Source: SCGC-AG-212-J23 sp036406675
Lineage (GTDB): Bacteria > Pseudomonadota > Gammaproteobacteria > Burkholderiales > SG8-39
Direction: 5' to 3'
Assembly (NCBI GenBank): GCA_036406675.1
Contig: DASXAO010000075.1
Coordinates: 1-64,000, forward strand
DNA length: 64,000 nt
Program-made: the position numbers and the translations under genes
Notes under the pieces: generated by a model
Seen by the model: the letters and a program-made list of their open reading frames with translations, nothing else
What the model was told of the DNA's origin: nothing
Database searches by the model: none
Shown: positions 24,780 through 32,987 of the stretch, in pieces
Position numbering within the stretch: position 1 is the stretch's first letter
How the letters are laid out: every line of letters starts with the position of its first letter

Positions 24780-25540
24780 GCGCGGCGCGGCTCTCCGAGC
24801 GGGCGCTGCCCGGGATCATCGTCGCCGCGTTCATCCTCGCCTGGGAGGTCTATGTGCGCGCGCGCGGCATCGCGCCCATCTACCTGCCGGCGCCGAGCTC
24901 GATCTCGGTCTACCTCTGGCGCATGATCGCGGATGGCTCGCTGCCCGTGAACCTGAGCATCACGCTCGGGCGGGTGCTGGGCGGCTTCGCCGTTGCCGCG
25001 GTGGCGGGGGTCGGCCTCGGGGTGGTGATGGGGATGTCGCGCCTCGTGGCGCGCATCGCCGATCCGTGGATCGCCGCCCTCTATCCGCTGCCGAAAATCG
25101 CGCTCATCCCGCTCCTCCTCACCTGGCTCGGCACTGGCGAGGCCTACAAGATCGTGATCAGCGCGGTCACCGCCTTCTTTCCCATTGTGATCAGCGCCTA
25201 CGCCGGTATCCGCGAGGTCGACCGCGGGCTGATGAAGGCGGCCGAGGACCTCGGGGCGAGCCCGCGCCAGGTGCAGCTCAAGGTGGTGCTGCCGGCCGCC
25301 GTGCCCAGCATCTTCGCCGGGTTGCACCTTGGAATGGGCGTTACCATCATCCTCGTCATCGCCGCCGAGATGATCGGCGGCTCGAGCACGAGCGGCATGG
25401 GGTACCTGCTGATGCAGGCGGGGCAGGTGATGGAGACCGAGAAGGTGTTCGCCGACCTGGTGGTGCTCGCCGTGGTCGGGGCGCTCATCGTCAAGCTGCA
25501 GCGGTGGATCGACCGCAAGGTCGCACCCTGGGCTCACTAA
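24776..25540 (+). CDS. ABC importer permease (SsuC/TauC type)
   Basis: A 254-residue, six-helix permease with the EAA-type cytoplasmic loop AAEDLGASPRQVQLKVVLPA and the common AALYPLPKIALIPLLLTWLG region. It pairs with the preceding ATPase and the following binding protein as one importer. Start ATG overlaps the ATPase stop. Confidence 0.92.
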   Translation: MSAARLSERALPGIIVAAFILAWEVYVRARGIAPIYLPAPSSISVYLWRMIADGSLPVNLSITLGRVLGGFAVAAVAGVGLGVVMGMSRLVARIADPWIAALYPLPKIALIPLLLTWLGTGEAYKIVISAVTAFFPIVISAYAGIREVDRGLMKAAEDLGASPRQVQLKVVLPAAVPSIFAGLHLGMGVTIILVIAAEMIGGSSTSGMGYLLMQAGQVMETEKVFADLVVLAVVGALIVKLQRWIDRKVAPWAH

Positions 25541-25560
25541 CAGCGAAAAGGAGGAGGCAC

Positions 25561-26598
25561 ATGATCTGGAGGATTCTGCTGACAGCTTGCCTGCTTGCCG
25601 CGCTGGCGCGGCCGGCGGCGGCCGACGACGTGGTCCGGGTCGGCGAAGGACCGTTCATCTCCGGCGGCGGCTTCTTCGTCGCCGAAGCCCGCGGCTACTT
25701 CAAGCGCCTCGGCATCGACGTGCAGGTGAAGAAGTTCAACGACGGCGCCTTCGCGGTTCCGGGCCTCGTCGCGGGCGAGCTCGACCTCGCCCTCATGCCC
25801 GCGAACGCGAGCCTCTTCAACAGCATCGCGAAGGGCGCGCCGCTCGTCCTGGTGCTCGACCGCGGCCACAACCGGCCGGGCTACGGCTACCTCACCATCA
25901 ACGTGACGCAGGAGCTCTACGACCAGGGCATCCGCACGATGGCGGACCTCGCCAGGCTCAAGGGCAAGAAAGTGGGCGTCAACGCGGTCGGCAGCATCAA
26001 CCAGTACGACATGTCGCGCGCGCTGCAGAAGGCCGGGCTCGACCCGCGCAAGGACGTGCAGTGGGTCACCGGCGTGCCGCAGCCCGAGCTCATGAAGATG
26101 CTCGGCCAGAAGCAGGTCGACGCGATCGAGGTCGCCTACCAGTTCGGCTTCTTCGCACAGAACAACAAGTGGGGCCCGATCGTCGCCACCGGCGACCAGG
26201 TCGAGCCGAACAGCTCGATCTCCGTGTATGCCGCGCGGCGCGATTTCGTCCAGGAGAAGCGCGACGTGCTGATCCGCTTCGCCATGGCCTATCTCGAGGG
26301 CGTGAAGGAGTTCAACGCCGCCGCCGACGCGCCCGACAAGCATCCGGACGTCGCGCAGATCCTCGCGAAGAACACTTTCCTCGGCAAGCCCGAGATCGTG
26401 CGGGCCATCGCGCCGCACTGGTCGTACGTGAGCGAGGACGGCATGCCGCCGATCGACTCGATCCTCGCCATGCAGGACTACTGGGCCGACTACTTCACCT
26501 ACGTCGAGAAGAAGACGCCGCGCGACAGGCTGTTCGACCTTTCGATCGCCCCGGAAGCGAAACGCCGCCTCGCAGCCGAGAAGCCTTTCGCAAAATAG
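25561..26598 (+). CDS. ABC substrate-binding protein (SsuA/NMT1-like)
   Basis: A 345-residue periplasmic receptor. A signal peptide ends at PAAADD. The mature protein has FISGGGFFVAEARGYFKRLG, DLALMPANASLFNSIAKGAP and KGKKVGVNAVGSIN, patterns of the SsuA/THI5-like superfamily. The start is secured by AAAAGGAGGAGGCAC. The amidase gene follows three bases after its stop, which suggests uptake of an amide or N-containing solute. The exact ligand is unknown; related receptors bind sulfonates, nitrate or pyrimidine precursors. Confidence 0.88.
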   Translation: MIWRILLTACLLAALARPAAADDVVRVGEGPFISGGGFFVAEARGYFKRLGIDVQVKKFNDGAFAVPGLVAGELDLALMPANASLFNSIAKGAPLVLVLDRGHNRPGYGYLTINVTQELYDQGIRTMADLARLKGKKVGVNAVGSINQYDMSRALQKAGLDPRKDVQWVTGVPQPELMKMLGQKQVDAIEVAYQFGFFAQNNKWGPIVATGDQVEPNSSISVYAARRDFVQEKRDVLIRFAMAYLEGVKEFNAAADAPDKHPDVAQILAKNTFLGKPEIVRAIAPHWSYVSEDGMPPIDSILAMQDYWADYFTYVEKKTPRDRLFDLSIAPEAKRRLAAEKPFAK

Positions 26599-26601
26599 CG
26601 C

Positions 26602-28056
26602 ATGGCGAAAGACCTCTGGCGCTGGGGCGCCGTCGAGCTCGCGGGCGCCATCCGCTCGCGCGCGATCTCGTCGCGCGAGGCGGTCGAGAGCGCGCTTGCG
26701 CGCATCGACGCCGTCAACCCGCGCATCAATGCCATCGTCGACCTGATGGCGCACGAGGCGCTCGCGGCTGCCGACAAAGCCGATGCTGCGGTCAAGAAAG
26801 GCGGCCCGCTCGGCGCGCTGCACGGCGTGCCGGTCACGCTCAAGATCAACGTCGACCTGGCGGGGCGGCCGACCACCAACGGCGTGGCGGCGTTCAAGGA
26901 CAAGGTGCCGGGCGAGGAAAGCCCGTGCGTCATCCAGTGGCGAAACGCGGGCGCGATCTTCGTCGGCCGCACCAACGTGCCGGCGTTCAGCACCCGCTAC
27001 TTCACCGACAACGCGCTGCATGGCCGCACGCTGAATCCGTGGGACCCGACGCGCACGCCCGGCGGCTCGAGCGGCGGCGCGGCGGCCGCCGTGGCCACGG
27101 GAATGGGCGCGCTCGCGCACGGCAACGACCGCGCCGGCTCCGTGCGCTATCCGTCGTACGCCTGCGGCGTGTACGGGCTGCGGCCCTCGCTCGGGCGCAT
27201 CGCCACTTTCGAGCCGGGCGTGCCGGAAACGCTCGCCATCACCACGCAGCTCGCGAACACGCAGGGGCCGCTCGCGCGCTCGGTCCGCGATCTGCGCCTC
27301 GGCACCGCGGCGATGATGGGGCGCGATGCGCGTGACCCTTGGTGGGTTCCGGTTCCTCTCAAGGATGAGGTTCCTCCGAAAGGCCGGGTCGCGCTCTGTG
27401 CCGGCATTCCGGAGGCAAACGTGGACCCGGCGGTCGCCGACGCGGTAAAGCAGGCCGGCAGATGGCTCGCGGACGCCGGCTATGGGGTGGAGGAAGCGGC
27501 GCCGCCGCACCTGCACGAGGCGGGATCGCTTTTCTTCACCCTGGTGGTGAGCGAGAACGCGGTATCGAAGGACGACCGGGCCGGCACGACGAAAGCGATC
27601 GAGGCGCTCGGCGACGAGCCGTGCAAGCGCGCACGGCGCTCGACCGTGGCGGCGATCCAGGCGCTCGACTACGAGGGCTACGTTTCCGCGCTCGCACGCC
27701 GCGCCGCGCTGCTCCGGCGCTGGATGGTTTTCTTCGAGCGCTATCAGCTCGTGTTGATGCCGGTCTCGTGGCAGCGGCCGTTCCCGGTCGACGAGGACCA
27801 GAAGGGGGACGCCGCAGTGGCCGCGCTCCTGCGCGCGCAAGTGCCGATCCTCGCCTGCTCGACGCTCGGCCTGCCAGGGCTCGCCTGCCCGGCGACGCTC
27901 GCCGACGGGGTGCCGGTCGGCGTGCAGCTCGTCGGGCCGCGCTACGGCGAAGAAATGCTGTTCGCGGCGGCCGAGGCCATAGAGGCGCGCACGCCGGTGA
28001 AGACGCCGATCGAGCCGGACGGTAAGATAAACTCAAACCAGGGAGGAGCAAGATGA
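26602..28056 (+). CDS. Amidase-signature family hydrolase
   Basis: A 484-residue amidase. The Ser-cisSer-Lys triad is visible: K81 in VPVTLKINVD, the cis-Ser in TPGGSSGGAAAAV (156-157) and the nucleophile S180 in GNDRAGSVRYPS. Members cleave amides, carbamates or aminoacyl bonds; it could act on the product of the enamidase-like step. It overlaps the TRAP receptor gene by four bases (ATGA), and so belongs to a single run with the ABC genes and the receptor. Confidence 0.92.
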   Translation: MAKDLWRWGAVELAGAIRSRAISSREAVESALARIDAVNPRINAIVDLMAHEALAAADKADAAVKKGGPLGALHGVPVTLKINVDLAGRPTTNGVAAFKDKVPGEESPCVIQWRNAGAIFVGRTNVPAFSTRYFTDNALHGRTLNPWDPTRTPGGSSGGAAAAVATGMGALAHGNDRAGSVRYPSYACGVYGLRPSLGRIATFEPGVPETLAITTQLANTQGPLARSVRDLRLGTAAMMGRDARDPWWVPVPLKDEVPPKGRVALCAGIPEANVDPAVADAVKQAGRWLADAGYGVEEAAPPHLHEAGSLFFTLVVSENAVSKDDRAGTTKAIEALGDEPCKRARRSTVAAIQALDYEGYVSALARRAALLRRWMVFFERYQLVLMPVSWQRPFPVDEDQKGDAAVAALLRAQVPILACSTLGLPGLACPATLADGVPVGVQLVGPRYGEEMLFAAAEAIEARTPVKTPIEPDGKINSNQGGAR

Positions 28057-29054
28057 AGCTAGGACGTCTTTTAGCGCCCGCTGCCTTGGCGTTCAGCCTC
28101 GGCGCCGCGCCGGCCGCGGCACAGACGATGATCAAGCTCGGCACGGCGACCATCAACGACGTGCAGCACGAGTACCTCAAGCGCTTCGCCGAGCGGATGA
28201 ACAAGCAGCTCGCCGGCAAGGTGAAGGTCGAGGTGTATCCGGCCGAGCAGCTCGGCAACAACGCGCGCATGCTGGAAGGCCTCGCGCTCGGCACGATCGA
28301 GGGCGTGGTCGGTCCGCCGGAGTTCATCGTCGGCGTGGATCCGCGCTTCCAGATCGTCGGCGCGCCGGGCCTGATCAAGGACGTCCACCATGCCGTGCGC
28401 CTGACGCAGGACGCGAAGTTCCGCGAGGCGCTGTTCGGCTTCGGCGAGGCGAAGGGCCTCAAGGGCATCGGCCTCGTGGTGTACGGCGCCAACGTCTGGG
28501 CGACGCGCAAGCCCGTGCAGAGCCTCGCCGATTTCAAGGGGATGAAGGTGCGCGTGCTCGCCTCGCAGATGCACACCGTGCCGCTCCAGCACATCGGCGT
28601 CACCGGCGTGCCGATGGCGCCTTCCGAGGCGGTGCAGGCGCTTTCATCCGGCGCGATCGACGGCGTGCGCACCGGCATCACCATCTTCACCACGTTCAAG
28701 TACTACGACATCGTCAAGGACCTGACCCAGGTCGACGGCGACGGCACGATCCTCTCGATGTTCTACGTCGGCAAGAAATGGTTCGACGGCCTGCCGGCGG
28801 ACGTGCGCAAGGCGGTGCTGGATACTTCGGCAAAGCTCGAGCCGGAGATGAACCGGTGGAGCGTCGACGAGATCGGCAAGGCCGAGGCGCAGTGGAAGCA
28901 GCACGCCGGGCAGATCCACCGCATTACCGGCCCGGACCAGGTCGAGTTCCAGAAGCGCATGCGCGCCGCGGCCGACGAGGTCGCCAGCAAGAACCCGCGC
29001 ATCAAGGACGCCTACCAGCTGATGGTGGACCGGGCCAAGGCAACCGAGAAGTAG
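28053..29054 (+). CDS. TRAP transporter substrate-binding receptor (DctP type)
   Basis: A 333-residue periplasmic receptor with a signal peptide ending at AAAQT. Typical segments: IKLGTATINDVQHEYLKRFA, RMNKQLAGKVKVEVYPAEQL, GNNARMLEGLALGTIEGVVG and LADFKGMKVRVL. It should deliver solute to the DctQM permease at 19202-21013, although seven genes of the same island lie between. Overlap with the amidase gene argues for co-regulation. Confidence 0.92.
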   Translation: MKLGRLLAPAALAFSLGAAPAAAQTMIKLGTATINDVQHEYLKRFAERMNKQLAGKVKVEVYPAEQLGNNARMLEGLALGTIEGVVGPPEFIVGVDPRFQIVGAPGLIKDVHHAVRLTQDAKFREALFGFGEAKGLKGIGLVVYGANVWATRKPVQSLADFKGMKVRVLASQMHTVPLQHIGVTGVPMAPSEAVQALSSGAIDGVRTGITIFTTFKYYDIVKDLTQVDGDGTILSMFYVGKKWFDGLPADVRKAVLDTSAKLEPEMNRWSVDEIGKAEAQWKQHAGQIHRITGPDQVEFQKRMRAAADEVASKNPRIKDAYQLMVDRAKATEK

Positions 29055-29075
29055 AAAACTGGGGAGGAGAATATT

Positions 29076-29140
29076 GTCGTCCCGCGAAGGCGGGGACCCA
29101 GTTTTCAAGAGCGTGGGACGCCGCCTTCGCGGGGGCGACC
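29076..29140. repeat. REP-like palindromic repeat pair
   Basis: GTCGTCCCGCGAAGGCGGGG (29076-29095), followed by ACCCAGTTTT, faces an imperfect inverted partner (about 29113-29139: GGGACGCCGCCTTCGCGGGG, then GCGAC). Each arm is itself palindromic around CGAAGGCG or CCTTCG. Similar units occur at 29480-29586, on the other side of the GIY-YIG gene. Palindromes of this kind are dispersed in many betaproteobacteria. Confidence 0.75.
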
Positions 29141-29150
29141 GCATTTCGCG

Positions 29151-29438
29151 TCAGTAGATCTGGCTAGAAAGATCCGCCCAATCGGGATTTGATTCCTCGA
29201 TAAGACGGATCTTCCAGGCCCGATTCCACTTCTTAAGCCGCTTTTCGCGCTGGATTGCTTCATACATTTCAGCGTGCAGCTCGAAGTAGACGAGCATGTG
29301 CACGCCGTATTCCTTAGTAAATCCCTCTACCGCATCGGCGCGGTGAGCCTCGACTCGGCCAGCAAGGTTGCTGGTCACACCGACATAAAGCGTGCCGTTA
29401 CGCTTGCTCGCGAGGATGTAGACGGCAGGTTGCTTCAT
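29151..29438 (-). CDS. Small GIY-YIG nuclease-like protein
   Basis: A 95-residue single-domain GIY-YIG protein. The motif pair is AVYILASKRNGTLYVGVTSN (here VYI and YVG), with the conserved arginine in NLAGRVEAHRAD and the glutamate in EAIQREKRLKKWNR. These small proteins are often annotated as excinuclease-like or UPF0213-like, and their function is unsettled; nuclease activity is presumed. The gene sits alone, flanked on both sides within 11-45 bases by REP-like palindromes, and is not in operon with its neighbours. This suggests that the gene and repeats move or act together. Confidence 0.9.
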   Translation of the reverse strand: MKQPAVYILASKRNGTLYVGVTSNLAGRVEAHRADAVEGFTKEYGVHMLVYFELHAEMYEAIQREKRLKKWNRAWKIRLIEESNPDWADLSSQIY

Positions 29439-29479
29439 TCACGATCAAACGATGAATGAAGGTGCTGGTTGACCGCGGC

Positions 29480-29586
29480 TGTCGCCACCGCGGAGGCGGG
29501 GGCCCAGTCTCGCATTCGCGGGAACGACGACCTACCTCTCCTCTAATTACAAAAAACTGGGTCCCCGCCTTCGCGGGGACGACGAC
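29480..29586. repeat. REP-like palindromic repeats upstream of the GIY-YIG gene
   Basis: One unit (29480-29509, GTCGCCACCGCGGAGGCGGG core), a partial inverted unit (about 29512-29530, GCATTCGCGGGAACGACGAC) and a complete inverted unit (29555-29586, AACTGGGTCCCCGCCTTCGC core). Same family as 29076-29140. The best-conserved half is CCCCGCCTTCGCGGGGACGA. Confidence 0.75.
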
Positions 29587-29593
29587 ATTGGGC

Positions 29594-30055
29594 CTACAAA
29601 GGCATGACGATGGAGCCGGGAATCAGCGTCGTGTCGTAGACGCAGATCTTCTCGCGCAACCTAAGACCGGCTTGCGTTCTCACGAGCGTGTCGAGGTAGC
29701 GCCCGGCGCAGAGGATGCGCGTGTGCTGGTCAGGCAGGGTCTCGAACACCACGAAGTTCGCGCGCGCCGCGATCTCGCCCCCGTCCTCGCGCCCGCGGAT
29801 CTGCGTGATGCTGTGGCGCCAGGCGCGAGGCGCGTAGACGTTGAGCTCCTTCGAGGCGTGCGCGCGGTCCTTCAGCATGCCGGGGCTTTCGCACAGCATG
29901 AGGCTGAGCGGGAGGCCCTTGTCGTGGTTCTCCTTCGATACGATGCGGTAAAGGCAGGGCTCGACGAAGAGCTCGGGCCAGCGCTCGAGCGCGCCGCCGT
30001 CGATGACCTCGGCGTACTCGGCATAGAAATCCTCGAGTTCATCGCGCAGCGTCAT
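29594..30055 (-). CDS. Ring-hydroxylating dioxygenase small (beta) subunit
   Basis: A 153-residue NTF2-fold protein: LEDFYAEYAEVIDGGALERW, PELFVEPCLYRIVSKENHDK, RAWRHSITQIRG and LVRTQAGLRLREKICVYDTT. Beta subunits stabilise the alpha3beta3 Rieske oxygenase. It follows the alpha gene on the same strand after 36 bases, which contain a dispersed-repeat half-site (30062-30086). Its own reductase and ferredoxin are not in the window. Confidence 0.88.
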   Translation of the reverse strand: MTLRDELEDFYAEYAEVIDGGALERWPELFVEPCLYRIVSKENHDKGLPLSLMLCESPGMLKDRAHASKELNVYAPRAWRHSITQIRGREDGGEIAARANFVVFETLPDQHTRILCAGRYLDTLVRTQAGLRLREKICVYDTTLIPGSIVMPL

Positions 30056-30061
30056 GAAAAG

Positions 30062-30086
30062 AAACGTGGTCTGTCCCTGTTTTTGA
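30062..30086. repeat. Dispersed repeat half-site AAACGTGGTCTGTCCCTGTT
   Basis: AAACGTGGTCTGTCCCTGTT followed by TTTG is nearly identical (C to T at one site) to one arm of the perfect hairpin at 51221-51270. It lies in the 36-base spacer between the oxygenase alpha and beta genes. Seeing the same sequence twice, in spacers of unrelated operons, supports a dispersed element. Confidence 0.7.
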
Positions 30087-30091
30087 TCCGG

Positions 30092-31324
30092 TCATAGGCC
30101 CATGACGCTGCGGTAGCCGCGGTAGAAGGCGCGCAGGGCGACGTCGGTCACCATGTGGTCGCAGTCGGCGTAGTCGCGCCCGCCCATCTCGTTGATGCCC
30201 GCCGCGTCCGCCGCGCTCGCGAAGCCGTGCTGCGCCCGCTCGATGATTTCGCCGTCGTCCATGGAGACCAGGCCGCCCGGGCCCATGAGGTTCGCCTGCC
30301 GCAGGCGCCGCCGCGTCATCTCCTCGTCGTCGGTGGCATAGCCGAAGAAGGTCCAGTGGAGGTCGAATTCGTGCGGCCCGCGCGGCACGATCTGGCGCGC
30401 GGCGAGCGTGTTCGATTGCTGCTGCAGGATGAGGTTGGGCCAGAAGGTGTGCATGATCACCGTCGCGTCGCCGGGGAACTCGCGCACCGTATCGAGAAGG
30501 CGCGGATCCTGCAGCGCGAGCTGCTGCTTGAACGAATGCATCTGCCGCGTGCCCTCGTTCAGCTCCTGGCGGCCGCGCTCGGAGATCAGCGCGGCGTGCA
30601 GGCCGGTGTCGTCCATGCGCACCTTCGACGGATTGTCGACGCGGAACAGGCCGAAGGTGACGAAGAAAACGTGCAGCAGGCTCGCGTGGCAGGTGTCCTT
30701 GATGTTCTCGAGGATCAGCTTCCAGTTCGCCCGCAGCCGCTGGCGCGAGTAGCCGAGGAGGCGCAGCTCGCGGCCGTCGAACACGCGGTCGTAGTACGGG
30801 AGCATCTTCTCGCCGAAATAGGCCTCGAGTTCCGGGACTTGAGCATTCAAGGATCCAAAGACGGCGCCGCGTCGCGCGGCGATGCGGATCGGCGTGAGCC
30901 CGTGCTGCGAGAAATCGAATTCGGCGGGCATGCCGCCCACGCCGTTCACACCGTGGCGGAACGGCATGCCCATCAGGCGGCCGTCCAGGTCGTAGGTCCA
31001 CTGATGGTACGGGCACCTGAAATGACGCGCGTGCCCGCTCTCCTGCTGGCAGAGCTGGACGCCGCGATGCGCGCAGCGGTTGAGGAAGCCGCGGATCACG
31101 CCGTCCGCGCCACGCACCACCAGCACCGATTTCTCGCCGATCGAGCTGCGCTTCCAGTCGCCTGCGCCCGGCAGCTCGCACTCGAGCGCGAGGTAGTTCC
31201 AGGTCGGCCCCTCGAAGATGCGCTCGAGCTCGCGCCGGTAGATCGACTCGTCGGTGTAGACCCAGTAGGGAACGCGCGAGTCGCCCTCATTGGGCCAAGC
31301 GGCCGGCCAGGCGCGGACGCTCAA
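30092..31324 (-). CDS. Rieske ring-hydroxylating oxygenase large (alpha) subunit
   Basis: A 410-residue oxygenase. The Rieske centre is C84-x-H86 and C104-x2-H107 (NRCAHRGVQLC, FRCPYHQW). The mononuclear iron ligands begin at D210-x2-H213-x4-H218 (ENIKDTCHASLLHVF). The YSRQRLRANWKLILEN, HASLLH and TFGLFR stretches resemble salicylate-5-hydroxylase (NagG) and anthranilate-type oxygenases. The only workable start is TTG at 31324, in TTGA overlap with the enoyl-CoA hydratase stop; it begins SVRAWPAAWPNEG. It probably hydroxylates an aromatic acid. Electron partners are missing from this window. Confidence 0.9.
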   Translation of the reverse strand: MSVRAWPAAWPNEGDSRVPYWVYTDESIYRRELERIFEGPTWNYLALECELPGAGDWKRSSIGEKSVLVVRGADGVIRGFLNRCAHRGVQLCQQESGHARHFRCPYHQWTYDLDGRLMGMPFRHGVNGVGGMPAEFDFSQHGLTPIRIAARRGAVFGSLNAQVPELEAYFGEKMLPYYDRVFDGRELRLLGYSRQRLRANWKLILENIKDTCHASLLHVFFVTFGLFRVDNPSKVRMDDTGLHAALISERGRQELNEGTRQMHSFKQQLALQDPRLLDTVREFPGDATVIMHTFWPNLILQQQSNTLAARQIVPRGPHEFDLHWTFFGYATDDEEMTRRRLRQANLMGPGGLVSMDDGEIIERAQHGFASAADAAGINEMGGRDYADCDHMVTDVALRAFYRGYRSVMGL

Positions 31325-32013
31325 TGCCTTCTCCGCTCCGCGAAGCGCGTCTGCTCGACCAGCGCATAGGCGCTGCGCGCCTCGGCGGGAAGCTGGCGCA
31401 CGGCGCGGAAATAGCGCTTGCTCGCCTTGAGCACCTCCGGGTCCCGCGACCGCAGTGCTTTCAGCAGGCTCTCCGTCTCGCCGCGCAGGTCGGTGACCAC
31501 GCGCGAAACGAGGCCGATCTCCATGGCCTCGGCCGCGCCGAGCTCGCGGCTCGACAGCACCATGTCGAGCGCCACCTTCGGCGCGAGGTGCTCCGAGATC
31601 TCCGCCAGGATGAACATCGGCGCGATGCCGAGCTTCACCTCGTCGAGCATGAAGCGCGCATCCGCCGCCGCGAGCGCGATGTCGCTCTTCATCACCACGC
31701 CGACGCCGAAGCCGAAGGCGCGGCCCTGCACGCTGCATACGCTGACCCCCGGAAAGGCGGAGAGCGCGGAATTCACGTCGGTTATGAGCTCGAACGCCTC
31801 GAACGGCGCGCCGCCCGCCTTGGCGTCCTGGCGGTCGCGGCCGAGGGAGAAATCGTTCCCCGCCGCCGAGATGGCGAGGATGTCCGCCTCGCCCGCGACG
31901 CGCGTCAGCGCGGCGAGCATCTGCCCGAGCATCTCGCCCGTGAACGCGTTCGACGCCGCCGGCCGCTGCAGGACCAGCCGCGCGACCCGGTTCTCGATGG
32001 CGAAGTCGATCAC
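31321..32013 (-). CDS. Enoyl-CoA hydratase/isomerase family protein
   Basis: A 230-residue crotonase-fold protein. The oxyanion segments are FSLGRDRQDAKAGG and VQGRAFGFGVGVVMKSDIAL, followed by FMLDEVKLGIAP. The catalytic glutamate pair of classical hydratases is only partly conserved (one Glu in DEVKLGIAP), so isomerase, dehalogenase or C-C hydrolase activity is as likely as hydration. It starts with GTG inside the VOC stop (GTGA) and ends inside the oxygenase alpha start (TTGA). Confidence 0.83.
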   Translation of the reverse strand: MIDFAIENRVARLVLQRPAASNAFTGEMLGQMLAALTRVAGEADILAISAAGNDFSLGRDRQDAKAGGAPFEAFELITDVNSALSAFPGVSVCSVQGRAFGFGVGVVMKSDIALAAADARFMLDEVKLGIAPMFILAEISEHLAPKVALDMVLSSRELGAAEAMEIGLVSRVVTDLRGETESLLKALRSRDPEVLKASKRYFRAVRQLPAEARSAYALVEQTRFAERRRH

Positions 32014-32414
32014 GCGCCGTGCGTTCCCTGCCAGCCTTTCCTGGAGATGTCGAAGATCACGCCGTCGGGATCCTTGAACTTGCGCTCGAAGTTCTCCTTT
32101 TCGGCGTCGCCGAGGTCGAAGAAGAACCGGCCGCCGGCGGCCTCGATCCGCTTCTGCGTCTCGGCGAGATCGTCCACCTGGAAGCCGAAGTGGTGCGCCC
32201 CGACGAAGTCCTTCCAGTTCTCGAGGCCCGAGCCGCGCTCGCCCTTGTAGTTGAGCAGCGCGAGGTTGATCACGCCGTCGCTGAGATAGATCGCCGCCGC
32301 GAAATCGAGCGTCTCCTGGCCGACGCGCTTCAGGCCGAAGACCCCTTCGTAGAATTGCGCCGACTTCTCCAGGTCGCGCACGACTACGGCGAAGTGCCTC
32401 AGCCTAGCGCTCAT
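32010..32414 (-). CDS. VOC-superfamily (glyoxalase/extradiol dioxygenase-like) protein
   Basis: A 134-residue beta-alpha-beta-beta-beta fold protein. Candidate metal ligands: H7 in LRHFAVVV, the His pair in GAHHFGFQV, and D instead of the usual E in DPDGVIFDIS. The length fits single-module VOC proteins. It could be an extradiol-like dioxygenase, a glyoxalase or an epimerase. It overlaps the cupin gene by 11 bases and the hydratase gene by four. Confidence 0.82.
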   Translation of the reverse strand: MSARLRHFAVVVRDLEKSAQFYEGVFGLKRVGQETLDFAAAIYLSDGVINLALLNYKGERGSGLENWKDFVGAHHFGFQVDDLAETQKRIEAAGGRFFFDLGDAEKENFERKFKDPDGVIFDISRKGWQGTHGA

Positions 32415-32985
32415 GCCCCTCTCCTTTCGAATCGAGCTGCACCGGGGGAACCACCGGTTTGCCGTCCTTGATCTTCATGCGCCGGCGCGCCTCGTCGGCC
32501 GAAGTGGGGCACAGGCGCTTCAGCGGCTTCTTCGAGTAGATCGTAATCTCGATGTTGGGGCCGTGGCCGACGTTCTGGTGCGCCACGCCGCGCGGGATCA
32601 CGGTCATCTCGCCCTCGTTGATGGTGATCGGGCCGGTCTCCGAATTGAGCGTGCGGGCGCCCTTGTACTGGAACGCCCACTCGTCGGCGCCGAGGTTGCG
32701 GTGCCAGCCGCCCTGCTCGCGGTCGCAGTTCGCCACCTCGATGATGAGGTCGTCGTTGGCATAGAGCACCAGCGGCAGGTAGCCGTTCTCCATGTCGACG
32801 CCGGTGACCACGCCTTCCTTGAAGATGTCGTTGAGCGAGATCTTCTCCATCTTGCGGCCGCCCTGCGCGCCTTTCTTCAGCTCGTCCTCGTCGCGCTCGA
32901 TGACGAAGCGCTGCTCGGTGCCGTCGCCCCAGTCGGCGATCGACGGGCCCCAGTAGGTCACGAACTCCTTGGTCTTCTTGCCCAT
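32404..32985 (-). CDS. Cupin protein, possible ring-cleavage dioxygenase
   Basis: A 193-residue single-cupin protein. Cupin motif 1 reads GGWHRNLGADEWAFQYKG and motif 2 reads GEMTVIPRGVAHQNVG, giving a His-acid-His metal set like that of homogentisate or 3-hydroxyanthranilate dioxygenases. A C-terminal KRLCPTSADEARRRMKI extension follows. ATG 32985 is used; a TTG at 32991 overlaps the Bug stop and is an alternative. Operon position between an aromatic-acid binding protein and a VOC protein supports ring-cleavage or cupin oxygenase chemistry, but this is inference. Confidence 0.78.
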   Translation of the reverse strand: MGKKTKEFVTYWGPSIADWGDGTEQRFVIERDEDELKKGAQGGRKMEKISLNDIFKEGVVTGVDMENGYLPLVLYANDDLIIEVANCDREQGGWHRNLGADEWAFQYKGARTLNSETGPITINEGEMTVIPRGVAHQNVGHGPNIEITIYSKKPLKRLCPTSADEARRRMKIKDGKPVVPPVQLDSKGEGHER

Positions 32986-32987
32986 GG

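Noticed and set aside
25537..27840. A 767-residue minus-strand frame opposite the ABC receptor and amidase
   Set aside because: Antisense of two strong genes; no domain seen.
29076..29586. A CRISPR array
   Set aside because: Repeats are inverted palindromes with variable spacing and enclose a gene; there are no regular spacers or cas genes.
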